DNA of 9,188 nucleotides from Methanosarcinales archaeon (GTDB lineage Archaea; Halobacteriota; Methanosarcinia; Methanosarcinales; Methanocomedenaceae): the NCBI GenBank assembly GCA_030614485.1, contig JAUWTY010000035.1:1-9188 (forward strand), read 5' to 3'. Each line of letters starts with the position of its first letter. The first letter of the stretch is position 1. Under the pieces are notes generated by a model, which was not told where the DNA came from, ran no database searches, and saw only the letters and a program-made list of their open reading frames with translations. The position numbers and the translations under genes are program-made. Below are positions 1 to 6,486 of the stretch, piece by piece.

Positions 1-138
1 AAGGAACGGGAAGGGTTTGATATAGATAAAGTACCAGTTCCTGCACGGTTTTTTGAGACTGTGTCTCAGTTGGGCATGGTAAAAGAGGATACTGTGGAGA
101 ATATGCTGAAATTATATAGGAAAAAGACTGGGATATAA
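1..138 (+). CDS. C-terminal end of an unidentified protein (possibly aldehyde:ferredoxin oxidoreductase-like)
   Basis: This is an open frame from the first base of the window to a TAA at 136-138, giving the last 45 residues of a protein whose start lies outside. The visible tail contains REGFDIDKVPVPARFFE and then an amphipathic helix ending in LYRKKTGI. A reading of REGF...D...P.RFFE near the C terminus recalls the last part of aldehyde:ferredoxin oxidoreductases, tungsten enzymes common in anaerobic archaea, but the fragment is too short to be sure and no cofactor-binding residue is visible. It is on the same strand as the synthase that follows, 43 bases upstream of it. A TATA-like element overlaps its stop codon, so the next gene probably has its own promoter. 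That it is a coding tail is likely from codon use and the clean stop; its identity is a weak guess. Confidence 0.5.
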   Translation, partial: KEREGFDIDKVPVPARFFETVSQLGMVKEDTVENMLKLYRKKTGI

Positions 139-147
139 ATATAAATA
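132..147 (+). promoter_or_regulatory. TATA-like promoter element for gpgS
   Basis: The run ATATAAATATAAATA overlaps the stop codon of the upstream gene. An archaeal start site about 25 bases downstream would fall near 160-168, leaving a short leader that still contains the GGTG ribosome binding site at 171-174, seven bases before the ATG at 182. Assigned by pattern only. Confidence 0.4.
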
Positions 148-181
148 CAAATTCATTTAAAGTGAAAATGGGTGTGGGTAA

Positions 182-1393
182 ATGGATTTCAATCAGGAAA
201 GGATAACAACAGTCCATGATTTCAGGATAGATGAGAGGACCATAATATCCTCTCTGGAAGAGCTGGCAGAGGAGCGTCCGATGACGCTGTTGATACCAAT
301 GCTCTATGAAGAGATACATGGAACCAGTTTGGACCACATTGTTGACTGTATCAATGAGTCCACATATCTGAGCAAGGTTGTCATTGCTCTTGCTGCAGAT
401 GATGAACATAAATATGTTGAAGTAAAGAACTTTTTTTCCAGGCTCAGGATACTTCATACAATTGTGTGGTGTAACGGTCCGACTGTGGCTCGGGTAATTG
501 ATGAATTAAAGGAAAATGGGCTTGACATCACCATGTTCTCAGGCAAGGGCAAAGATACCTGGATATCCCTGGGTGTGGCAAGCCTGGACAGTTATGCCAT
601 TGCTATGCATGATGCAGACATTGTATCCTATACAAAACTACTTCCAGCAAAACTATTTTATCCAATCGTGGAACCAGACCTCAGTTTTTTCTTCAATAAA
701 GGCTACTATGCAAGGATTGACATGGATAACCTGGTAATGTACGGCAGGGTTTGCAGGCTACTTTTATATCCATTGTTGAATGCACTACTTGAGAAAACCA
801 AACATAGTTCAAATTTCCTCAAATACATGTGTGCATATAAATATCCGCTATCCGGCGAGTTTGGTATGACCTCAGACCTTGCCATAAATATCCGAATTCC
901 AGGCGACTGGGGGCTGGAGGTGGGACTCCTTGCAGAAGTTTACAAGAGCGCGACATTAAAGCGGATATCCCAGATAGACCTTGAATTCTATGAGCACAAG
1001 CACCGTTCCATAGGTGAAGGTTCTGAGGAAGCTATCCAAAAGATGATAAAGGATATTACCAAGAGCATATTCAGGAACCTGGTGGAAGTTGATGGGATTG
1101 ACATCAATGAGGCGTTTCTGCAAAGCGCCAATGTGCTGTACAAACGTATTGCTCAGGACCGAATACGACAGTATCATGCCGATGCCCTCTGCAACGGCCT
1201 GAATTACAGCAGGCATGGAGAAGAATGCATGGTCGAAGAATTTTCAAATATTATGCTTGCATCCGGGAAAGAATATATAGATAACCCCAGCAGGGTGCTG
1301 CTGCCTGACTGGAAAAGGGCTATATCTGCCATGCCGGATATCAGGGAAAAATTGAAAGATGCTGCCCTGCATGATCACAATACTTACAGGTAG
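182..1393 (+). CDS. gpgS: Glucosyl-3-phosphoglycerate synthase (GT81 family)
   Basis: This cytoplasmic GT-A glycosyltransferase is expected to transfer glucose from an NDP-glucose to 3-phosphoglycerate, making glucosyl-3-phosphoglycerate, the first step to the osmolyte glucosylglycerate. At 403 aa it has the length of archaeal GpgS. Visible landmarks are the nucleotide-binding first strand LLIPMLYEE (36-44), the GKGKD loop (121-125), the metal-binding DxD motif in HDADIVSY (143-150), the acceptor-side segment YPLSGEFGM (221-229), IPGDWGLEVG (239-248) and the His-rich EHKHRS (271-276). It does not resemble the GT55 mannosyl-3-phosphoglycerate synthase of Pyrococcus. GGTG at 171-174 supports the ATG at 182. 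The stop is TAG followed directly by TAA. The matching phosphatase lies downstream on the opposite strand rather than next to it. Family assignment is strong; glucose as donor is inferred from the family. Confidence 0.88.
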   Translation: MDFNQERITTVHDFRIDERTIISSLEELAEERPMTLLIPMLYEEIHGTSLDHIVDCINESTYLSKVVIALAADDEHKYVEVKNFFSRLRILHTIVWCNGPTVARVIDELKENGLDITMFSGKGKDTWISLGVASLDSYAIAMHDADIVSYTKLLPAKLFYPIVEPDLSFFFNKGYYARIDMDNLVMYGRVCRLLLYPLLNALLEKTKHSSNFLKYMCAYKYPLSGEFGMTSDLAINIRIPGDWGLEVGLLAEVYKSATLKRISQIDLEFYEHKHRSIGEGSEEAIQKMIKDITKSIFRNLVEVDGIDINEAFLQSANVLYKRIAQDRIRQYHADALCNGLNYSRHGEECMVEEFSNIMLASGKEYIDNPSRVLLPDWKRAISAMPDIREKLKDAALHDHNTYR

Positions 1394-1457
1394 TAAAGAA
1401 ATACCAAGCATTCATAATTTAATAATCAATTAAATAATCCAATACTTTACATCTATC

Positions 1458-1477
1458 TTTTCAGGATTTACTGAAAA
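1458..1477. terminator. Possible hairpin between convergent genes
   Basis: The arms TTTTCAG (1458-1464) and CTGAAAA (1471-1477) pair perfectly around a six-base loop. The hairpin covers the stop codon of the minus-strand hydrolase and lies in the 67-base convergent gap after gpgS, beside T-rich stretches on both strands. A bidirectional termination role is plausible. The stem is short, and archaeal termination depends mostly on T-runs, so support is weak. Confidence 0.28.
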
Positions 1478-2693
1478 ATTTCTTCCTATAATTGTTATAT
1501 GCAATGATGAACTCGGCATGGGGCCAGATAAGGGGCATGGTAACATAGGCAAATCCTTCTTTCCATTTGGGATGTTCCCTTATCAGGTCTATCATTTTCA
1601 GTTTGCTGTCCCTCAATATCTTGGCATTGGTATAATCTTCCAGCCACATCTCAAATCGCTCCACCGTTGAGATGTGTTCCGGCATCATGTAATCATGGGC
1701 CATGCTTACCACCCAGCCCAGGTATTTCTCTGCCATGTCCTGGTTATCCACTGCAGTGTAATGGTTGGAAAGCTGGCACGTGAAATGAAGCCAGGGACCA
1801 TATCCGCCATTGTTGCGGTCCCAGAGTTCAGGATACCGGTTCAACCCTCCCAGTTCTTCATCCCACAGTAATTTATCGATACGCTTTACCGTGTTTACGT
1901 TTCTAAGGTCATGTTCATCAATAAGACCGAACAATGCAGGTGCATACTCCACAGCGTCCACATCGATCACGCTGGATGCATAAGCATCGTATCCGATAGG
2001 GTCACTGCTTTTATATTTCACCCTGATACATTTTATGAATGACCTGCGCCTTGGACTGTACAACCGCTCAAGAATCGCCTCTTTGACCTGCTCAGCCTGC
2101 TGTCGCCATTCTTCCACATCTTTGCCCAAAGCCTTTCCTATCTCCACTGCCCCAAAAAGTCCGGCACAGCAAGTGGAATTGGCATATATCTCAAACCCAT
2201 GCTCGTATGCAGGGTATTCGTGGATACTGTTGATAGTATGGATGAGGTTTACCTCATCGTTTTTATTCTGTAATATGAAATCCACAGCCTTTTCAACGGC
2301 TTCCCAGTACTGTTCGCAAAATGCACGGTCAGCCAGGCTTTCAAAGAACAGGCCGCCAGTGGCTTTGAGGTACTGGTTGAGGGCATAGAGAATGAGGCCG
2401 TTACCGTCTATCTGCAGGTCTTTGTAACTGGTATCGTTCCCGTCCACATCATACCGCTGGCTGAACTCGCCTGAAGGTTTCTGGGATGCCAGCATGAATT
2501 CAAGGCCTTTTTTTGCTTCGGCTAGCAATCCTGCCGAGATAGTGCCCAGGATGCAGATGGAGTGGTCACGGGGATAAATGAATGGATATCTGGTTCCAGG
2601 TGGACTTGCATAGAACCCGCCGTTAGGATGTTGATTTTCAACCAAAATCTTCATGCAGTTCTTGTAAAGTTTATCTGCCTCCTTAATGTCCAT
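1461..2693 (-). CDS. GH15-like glycoside hydrolase (glucoamylase/trehalase type)
   Basis: A 410-aa protein of the (alpha/alpha)6-barrel glucoamylase-like group, which hydrolyses alpha-glucosidic bonds with inversion. Landmarks in GH15 order are YPRDHS (40-45, the usual substrate-binding W/Y-x-RD segment), QIDGNGLILYAL (94-105), HEYPAYEHGFEIY (158-170, where the general-acid Glu is expected), GGLNRYPELW (282-291), MPEH (337-340, the position of the general-base Glu in LPEQ-type motifs) and PLIWPHAEF (387-395). There is no signal peptide, so it should be cytoplasmic, and the N-terminal beta-sandwich of many prokaryotic GH15 glucoamylases is missing. Its ATG lies five bases after the stop of the preceding gene. 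An AAGGAGGA ribosome binding site inside the end of that gene (2703-2710) indicates translational coupling. Operon membership with the phosphatase suggests a substrate linked to glucosylglycerate, but glycogen or trehalose remain possible. Confidence 0.78.
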   Translation of the reverse strand: MDIKEADKLYKNCMKILVENQHPNGGFYASPPGTRYPFIYPRDHSICILGTISAGLLAEAKKGLEFMLASQKPSGEFSQRYDVDGNDTSYKDLQIDGNGLILYALNQYLKATGGLFFESLADRAFCEQYWEAVEKAVDFILQNKNDEVNLIHTINSIHEYPAYEHGFEIYANSTCCAGLFGAVEIGKALGKDVEEWRQQAEQVKEAILERLYSPRRRSFIKCIRVKYKSSDPIGYDAYASSVIDVDAVEYAPALFGLIDEHDLRNVNTVKRIDKLLWDEELGGLNRYPELWDRNNGGYGPWLHFTCQLSNHYTAVDNQDMAEKYLGWVVSMAHDYMMPEHISTVERFEMWLEDYTNAKILRDSKLKMIDLIREHPKWKEGFAYVTMPLIWPHAEFIIAYNNYRKKFFSKS

Positions 2694-2698
2694 TGGCT

Positions 2699-3226
2699 TT
2701 ATTCCTCCTTGACGAACTTAAAGACACAGACACCTTTTTCCAGAATCTTATCGACATCTTCCTTTGTCACGCCTGCCTCTGCGATGGCTTCTTCATTGTA
2801 GGCTGGATCACGGCCAGTCAAAGGAGACTTGCATGCAAGATGCAGGGTTTTTTGGCCTGCCATTTCTGCTCTTTTGACACGATAAGCGTGATGCAAGAGG
2901 CAAAGGACATTAGAAACGGCCGGGCATTCAACTTTATCCTTATTGGCTGCTTCACGTTCTTTTATATAGTCCACAATCATTTTGAATTCCTCAGGCCGCT
3001 CCCCAAACATATCAATATAACGAATTAATTCATCCGAAAAAGGACACATTGGCAGGTAATTCAAGTCTCCCTCCGGAGCTCCCTCAAGCCCGGAACCCTG
3101 GGTTTCACCCAGTTCACTTCCAATGCGTATCAACCATTTTACGGTCTTTTCAGCCCCTATCAAATCGACAAGGTCGGTTATACCTATCAAAAATGCCTGT
3201 GGCAGCATGCTGCCGAGTCGAATCAT
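2699..3226 (-). CDS. Conserved-looking hypothetical protein with five cysteines
   Basis: I do not recognise this 175-aa soluble protein. It has no signal peptide or membrane segment. It opens with a hydrophobic helical stretch (1-24), continues through MCPFSDELIRYI (60-71) and VECPAVSNVLCLLHHAYRVKRAEM (99-122), and ends in GVCVFKF (165-171). The cysteines are at 61, 101, 109, 132 and 167, with two histidines at 112-113, a spread that could bind a metal or another ligand. The closing G-x-C-x-F-x-F pattern is vaguely like the end of 4-vinyl-reductase (V4R) ligand-binding domains, but the rest gives no firm support. It sits between the phosphatase (52 bases upstream) and the GH15-like hydrolase (5 bases downstream), so it is probably co-expressed with both. 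GGGAG about nine bases before the ATG supports the start. It is clearly a gene, and its function is open. Confidence 0.7.
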   Translation of the reverse strand: MIRLGSMLPQAFLIGITDLVDLIGAEKTVKWLIRIGSELGETQGSGLEGAPEGDLNYLPMCPFSDELIRYIDMFGERPEEFKMIVDYIKEREAANKDKVECPAVSNVLCLLHHAYRVKRAEMAGQKTLHLACKSPLTGRDPAYNEEAIAEAGVTKEDVDKILEKGVCVFKFVKEE

Positions 3227-3255
3227 TACTTATCACTCCCATTGTACTATTAAAT

Positions 3256-3280
3256 TTAACAATATAATAACATATATTTC
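3256..3280 (-). promoter_or_regulatory. Possible internal TATA element upstream of the Cys-containing gene
   Basis: On the minus strand the 52-base spacer after the phosphatase begins AAATATATGTTATTATATTG, which is TATA-like. A start about 25 bases downstream would leave a short leader still carrying the GGGAG ribosome binding site. It could give the last two genes of the operon some independent expression. Because the spacer is uniformly AT-rich, this may be composition only. Confidence 0.25.
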
Positions 3281-4091
3281 ATTCCAGAATATTAATAAGT
3301 TCCCTGTTCCATCCAGCAGGACCAATACCATCTGCTTTTATTATCCCGGGATGTGAGATGGCAGGGTCATACAAGCCGCCCGGTTTTTGCACCAATATGG
3401 CAATATCCACTGCTTTTAACATAGGCAGGTCGTTTAGGCTGTCGCCCAGACCTACAGTCCTGATACCGAACCACTTGCGGCGGTACAGGGCAGTCAAAAT
3501 ATCCACCGCCCGTCCCTTATCGTTGTTGCCCATGATGTGGTAATACCGTCCACCTCTGGTACAGTTAAAACCCCGCTTAACAATCTCTATTTCCAGTTCG
3601 TCACCTTTTTGTGCTGGACTCAATACCCTGAACGCTTCATCATAATCACGGCATTTAGCCAGGGCTGCAACTTCTGCACTGAGTCCTGTATCAACACACA
3701 CTTCGTCAACATCCATGTCCCCGAAACCTATAACCTCACACTGGATGTCAGTGCATACTTCTTTTAGTGTCCTCTCAAGTATGTCATATTTCACTCCCAG
3801 TTCGATGACTCTGTAATGGTCAGATATTTTATCATAATCATAGGAAAAATCAAAATAATCTTCAGGAATGAATATAGCTCCGCCGTTCTCAGATATTAAC
3901 GGATGATATAATTCCAGCTCTTTGCAATAAACTTCAAGTTCTGCCCTGGTCTTGCTGGTGCAAAACACCAGTGGAATGTTCTTTTTGCGTATCAGGTTAA
4001 GAGCTGGCAGGGCGGCTTCGTATGAATAGGTGTCATGGTCTATCAGCGTGCCGTCCATGTCGGTGTATATGACGTATTCAGGCTCATGCAT
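3279..4091 (-). CDS. gpgP: Mannosyl/glucosyl-3-phosphoglycerate phosphatase (HAD superfamily, MPGP family)
   Basis: This 270-aa cytoplasmic HAD-IIB phosphatase should remove the phosphate from glucosyl-3-phosphoglycerate (and often the mannosyl analogue), completing glucosylglycerate synthesis after GpgS. Motif I is TDMDGTLID (10-18) with nucleophile Asp11 and acid/base Asp13. Motif II is FCTSKTRAE (43-51). SENGGAIFIP (67-76) is characteristic of the MPGP/sucrose-phosphatase-like branch. The conserved Lys of motif III is probably Lys192, and motif IV is GLGDSLNDLPML (214-225), holding the Mg2+ ligands. The start is supported by GGAG at 4099-4102, seven bases before the ATG. It is the first gene of the minus-strand operon that continues into an unknown protein and a GH15-like hydrolase. 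Since the only synthase nearby is GT81-type, I name it for the glucosyl substrate; mannosyl activity is the alternative. Confidence 0.85.
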   Translation of the reverse strand: MHEPEYVIYTDMDGTLIDHDTYSYEAALPALNLIRKKNIPLVFCTSKTRAELEVYCKELELYHPLISENGGAIFIPEDYFDFSYDYDKISDHYRVIELGVKYDILERTLKEVCTDIQCEVIGFGDMDVDEVCVDTGLSAEVAALAKCRDYDEAFRVLSPAQKGDELEIEIVKRGFNCTRGGRYYHIMGNNDKGRAVDILTALYRRKWFGIRTVGLGDSLNDLPMLKAVDIAILVQKPGGLYDPAISHPGIIKADGIGPAGWNRELINILE

Positions 4092-4121
4092 CTTAATACT
4101 CCATTATAGTGAAGGTGACAG

Positions 4122-4134
4122 GTATATTAAATTT
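4122..4134 (-). promoter_or_regulatory. TATA-like promoter element for the gpgP operon
   Basis: The minus strand reads AATTTAATATACC here, about 35 bases before the gpgP ATG. A start about 25 bases downstream would fall near 4101-4104, just ahead of the GGAG ribosome binding site, giving a leader of roughly ten bases. It lies in the 112-base gap after the surface-protein gene, so the operon probably starts here. The rest of that gap shows only a weak CTCC/GGAG inverted repeat. Confidence 0.4.
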
Positions 4135-4203
4135 TACTACATGTCTGGAGTTTAAGAATAAGGGCGCACTGTTCTCCGGCATATGGAGGATTTAAGGTTA
4201 TAC

Positions 4204-5259
4204 TTATTCTGTACGGCCCCGTCTCTTGTAGTAATACAGTCCCGATGCACCTGCAATCACAAGCACCACTAACATATATGCGCTATTCCCCACCTTTTCG
4301 CTAAAGGGTATATCCTCATAGACCTTGACAGGCGCCTTCATGACATCCGAAATCTGGATATCGCCCCGTTCATCACGGAATTTCACTTCAGTATTGATTC
4401 CGTAGGTCTTGGGGAGTGCATTTCCATCTACTTTTATCCTGTACTTTGCCTGGTATGAATCTCCTGGTGTCAGTGTGCCTATGTATGCCTGGTCATCAGT
4501 AGTGCTGAATGGGTCAACCACACTGATACGGCCCACCGCATCCTCTGCAGTTTCATCCCCGACATTTTTATAGGTTATGTAAAGCACAGTCTGGTCGCCG
4601 GGCCTTGTATGGGCAATGACATCCTCTACCTCAAAAGATGCCTTAGGTTTCACTATTATCGTCACAGGTAGAGTCTGGTTCTTGGTAATGTACCAATAAT
4701 CATACTCCTGGTCAGGGTAGCCATCTACTTTGACATCGTACTGGTACTGGTATGTCAGGTTCAATGTAAATTCGTAGGTACCTGAAGGAGCATTATCGAA
4801 AATCTCAATATCGAACTCCATAGGCGTGGAGACCTCACCTTCCCGCAGCGACCCGCCCTGCTGAACCCCGCTCAGGATTTTTACAGGTGCACCATTATCG
4901 TTTTCAAGTGTTCCCCTGATATTCAGGGCAGTGGTCACATCAGCCTCTTTGTCCAGTTCGGTTTGGGCATCTATTGATTCATCGGCATCGGAAGGAGTTT
5001 CTTCGGTCTTGAATCCAAAGACAAGTCCATCATTCATCAACTGGATGAACAATGTGGCCGTATCACCCGCGTCATATTCGTTATCACCAACTAAAGATGC
5101 TGATAACCCAGGTTCACCTATCACGTCATAATAATCTGTTGTGAACTCCCAGATATTTGCGGGAATGGACTCAGAGGTTGCGTGGGTGAGTGCTGCGAAT
5201 ATCAGCACCATTGTAAATAATACAAGTAAAATCTTCTTCATATTCATAACTAATACCAT
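4204..5259 (-). CDS. Membrane-anchored surface protein with COG1361/S-layer-type Ig-like domains
   Basis: This 351-aa exported protein begins with a Lys-Lys pair and a hydrophobic signal segment (about 8-25) with likely cleavage after LTHA (residue 27). Two beta-rich Ig-like units follow: one around 48-200, including YDVIGEPGLSASLVGDNEYDAGD, and one around 205-315, which has the VxxVIAHTRPGDQTVLYITYKNVGDETAEDA pattern of COG1361/NEW3-type domains. A single membrane helix (about 326-344) precedes a short positive tail (YYYKRRGRTE), so the bulk faces outside and the C terminus stays in the cytoplasm. N-glycosylation sequons are visible at Asn167 and Asn194. The start is uncertain: Met1, Met5 and Met7 are all possible and none has a ribosome binding site; Met5 or Met7 fit a leaderless message best. 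The role is probably cell-surface structure; no catalytic motif is seen. Confidence 0.72.
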   Translation of the reverse strand: MVLVMNMKKILLVLFTMVLIFAALTHATSESIPANIWEFTTDYYDVIGEPGLSASLVGDNEYDAGDTATLFIQLMNDGLVFGFKTEETPSDADESIDAQTELDKEADVTTALNIRGTLENDNGAPVKILSGVQQGGSLREGEVSTPMEFDIEIFDNAPSGTYEFTLNLTYQYQYDVKVDGYPDQEYDYWYITKNQTLPVTIIVKPKASFEVEDVIAHTRPGDQTVLYITYKNVGDETAEDAVGRISVVDPFSTTDDQAYIGTLTPGDSYQAKYRIKVDGNALPKTYGINTEVKFRDERGDIQISDVMKAPVKVYEDIPFSEKVGNSAYMLVVLVIAGASGLYYYKRRGRTE

Positions 5260-5268
5260 TGCAAACCC

Positions 5269-5280
5269 TGGATAAAATTT
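5269..5280 (-). promoter_or_regulatory. Possible TATA element for the surface-protein gene
   Basis: On the minus strand this reads AAAATTTTATCC. A start about 25 bases downstream would fall at about 5245-5250, next to the Met5 codon (5247-5245), which agrees with the lack of any ribosome binding site and suggests a leaderless message. Weak pattern in AT-rich DNA. Confidence 0.28.
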
Positions 5281-5289
5281 TCAAATCCT

Positions 5290-5341
5290 CTTTTTGTTAC
5301 TTCAATGATTCTTTGTGTTACCTCATAGATATAATATTTAT
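5290..5341 (+). promoter_or_regulatory. Promoter region of the radical SAM gene, with a repeated TTTG(TG)TTAC element
   Basis: In the 103-base divergent gap, TTTGTTAC (5293-5300) recurs as TTTGTGTTAC (5312-5321), about two helical turns apart. It is followed by a TATA-like ATATAATATTTA at 5329-5340. The strong ribosome binding site TAGGGGG (5351-5357) precedes the ATG at 5363. The repeated element could be a regulator or upstream factor site; this is inferred from spacing only. Confidence 0.4.
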
Positions 5342-5362
5342 GAAAACATGTAGGGGGTTAAC

Positions 5363-6430
5363 ATGAAATATGAAACTGAGTCCGGTTCATTCTACAATTA
5401 CCTGGGCACCGGCTGTAAATTCTGCCGGGAGGGTGCAAAAATGGTACTATTCGTAACCGGATTGTGCCATCGTGGTTGTTTCTACTGCCCGGTATCAGAG
5501 GAAAAGCGACAAAACGATGTAACCTTTGCCAATGAGAGACCGGTGTTGTCAGATGAGGACATACTCTATGAGGCGCACAGCATGCAAGCCCTGGGCACAG
5601 GAATTACCGGAGGCGAACCGCTGTTAGTGCTGGAGAGGGTGCTGGGATACATCAGGTTGCTAAAAGATGAATTCGGACCTGAACACCACATACATCTCTA
5701 CACTGCCAGTACCCCTGCCAGGGAAATACTGGAACAACTCCACTCAGCCGGACTTGACGAGATACGTTTCCATCCTGACATGGATACCTGGGGCCGGCTT
5801 GATTGTAGCGACCTTGCCGCATCCATTGAAGAGGCTAAAACAGTGGGTCTGGATGTGGGTATCGAGATCCCTTCCCTACCAGGGGCACAGCATGTGGCTG
5901 ATTTTGCCCTGGAACGTAGCATATTCCTTAATCTTAACGAACTGGAGTTCTCCCAGACGAATTCACAGGCAATGAAACAACATGGATTTTCCACCGTAAA
6001 CGATGAGGGCTGTGCCGTTGCAGGCAGCAGGGAAACAGCAGAGGGCATCATGGAAAGGTGCGCCGGGTTGCATGTGAATTTTTGTTCATCCAGTTTCAAG
6101 GACCGAGTACAATTACGCAAAAGACTGCTTCGCACCGCCCAAACCACGGCCCGTGAATTTGATGAAGTCACGCCCGATGGTACTTTGCTATATGGTGTAG
6201 TGGAAGGAGAGGTTGAAAGCATCATCGGTCTTCTGGAGCAGTTGGATGTGCCCGGGAACCTGTATGAATGCACCCGGGACAGGGTAGAACTGGGTTGGTG
6301 GGTGCTTGAGGATATTGCAGATGAATTCGATAGCGGATCTTCAGCCTGGTATGAAGAATGCTATCCCACATATAGTCGTATGGTAGTTGAGAAAATACCT
6401 ATTGATAATGCAGATGCTTTCAATGTTTAA
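5363..6430 (+). CDS. Radical SAM protein related to pyruvate-formate-lyase activating enzyme (COG2108 type)
   Basis: A 355-aa cytoplasmic radical SAM enzyme. The [4Fe-4S] cluster motif is CxxxCxxC in CHRGCFYC (Cys35, 39, 42). The SAM-binding GGEP follows at 83-86 in GTGITGGEPLL. A further CxxC pair lies just upstream (Cys18, Cys21 in GCKFC). The C-terminal part has Cys217, Cys233 and the conserved-looking HVNFCSSSFKDRVQLRKRL (237-255, Cys241), then YPTYSRMVVEKIPI near the end. This layout matches the archaeal COG2108 group, annotated as related to pyruvate-formate-lyase activating enzyme, whose substrate is to my knowledge unknown. The extra cysteines could hold an auxiliary cluster or a zinc site. 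It has its own strong ribosome binding site and is divergent from the surface-protein gene. A DUF2551 gene follows after 56 bases on the same strand. Confidence 0.8.
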   Translation: MKYETESGSFYNYLGTGCKFCREGAKMVLFVTGLCHRGCFYCPVSEEKRQNDVTFANERPVLSDEDILYEAHSMQALGTGITGGEPLLVLERVLGYIRLLKDEFGPEHHIHLYTASTPAREILEQLHSAGLDEIRFHPDMDTWGRLDCSDLAASIEEAKTVGLDVGIEIPSLPGAQHVADFALERSIFLNLNELEFSQTNSQAMKQHGFSTVNDEGCAVAGSRETAEGIMERCAGLHVNFCSSSFKDRVQLRKRLLRTAQTTAREFDEVTPDGTLLYGVVEGEVESIIGLLEQLDVPGNLYECTRDRVELGWWVLEDIADEFDSGSSAWYEECYPTYSRMVVEKIPIDNADAFNV

Positions 6431-6447
6431 CGCTAACTTTTATTTAC

Positions 6448-6470
6448 TTATAAAAGAACATATTTATCCT
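6448..6470 (+). promoter_or_regulatory. TATA-like promoter for the DUF2551 gene
   Basis: CTTATAAAAG at 6448-6457 is a good archaeal TATA match, and a second AT-rich element, ATATTTAT, follows at about 6461-6468. A start site 25 bases downstream of the first would be near 6478-6480, only a few bases before the ATG at 6487, implying a nearly leaderless message. Confidence 0.42.
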
Positions 6471-6486
6471 TAATTCTAATGCAATA

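Noticed and set aside
182..1393. Mannosyl-3-phosphoglycerate synthase (GT55) as identity of the glycosyltransferase
   Set aside because: The sequence follows the GT81 pattern (GKGKD, HDADI, IPGDWGLEVG, EHKHRS) and does not match what I recall of Pyrococcus-type GT55 enzymes.
1417..1435. Inverted repeat ATTTAAT/ATTAAAT after gpgS as a terminator
   Set aside because: It consists only of A and T in an AT-rich spacer, so it is expected by chance and would be an unstable stem.
2693..3028. Plus-strand open frame opposite the Cys-containing gene
   Set aside because: It overlaps the minus-strand gene that has operon context and ribosome binding sites; the translation is rich in Phe/Cys/Ser without domain character.
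4176..4190. Inverted repeat CTCC...GGAG after the surface-protein gene as a terminator
   Set aside because: Only four base pairs of stem and no following T-run on the minus strand.
5698..6273. Minus-strand open frame of 191 codons opposite the radical SAM gene
   Set aside because: It is fully contained in a confidently assigned gene, its Ser/Arg-rich sequence resembles no domain, and it has no ribosome binding site. It is a shadow frame.
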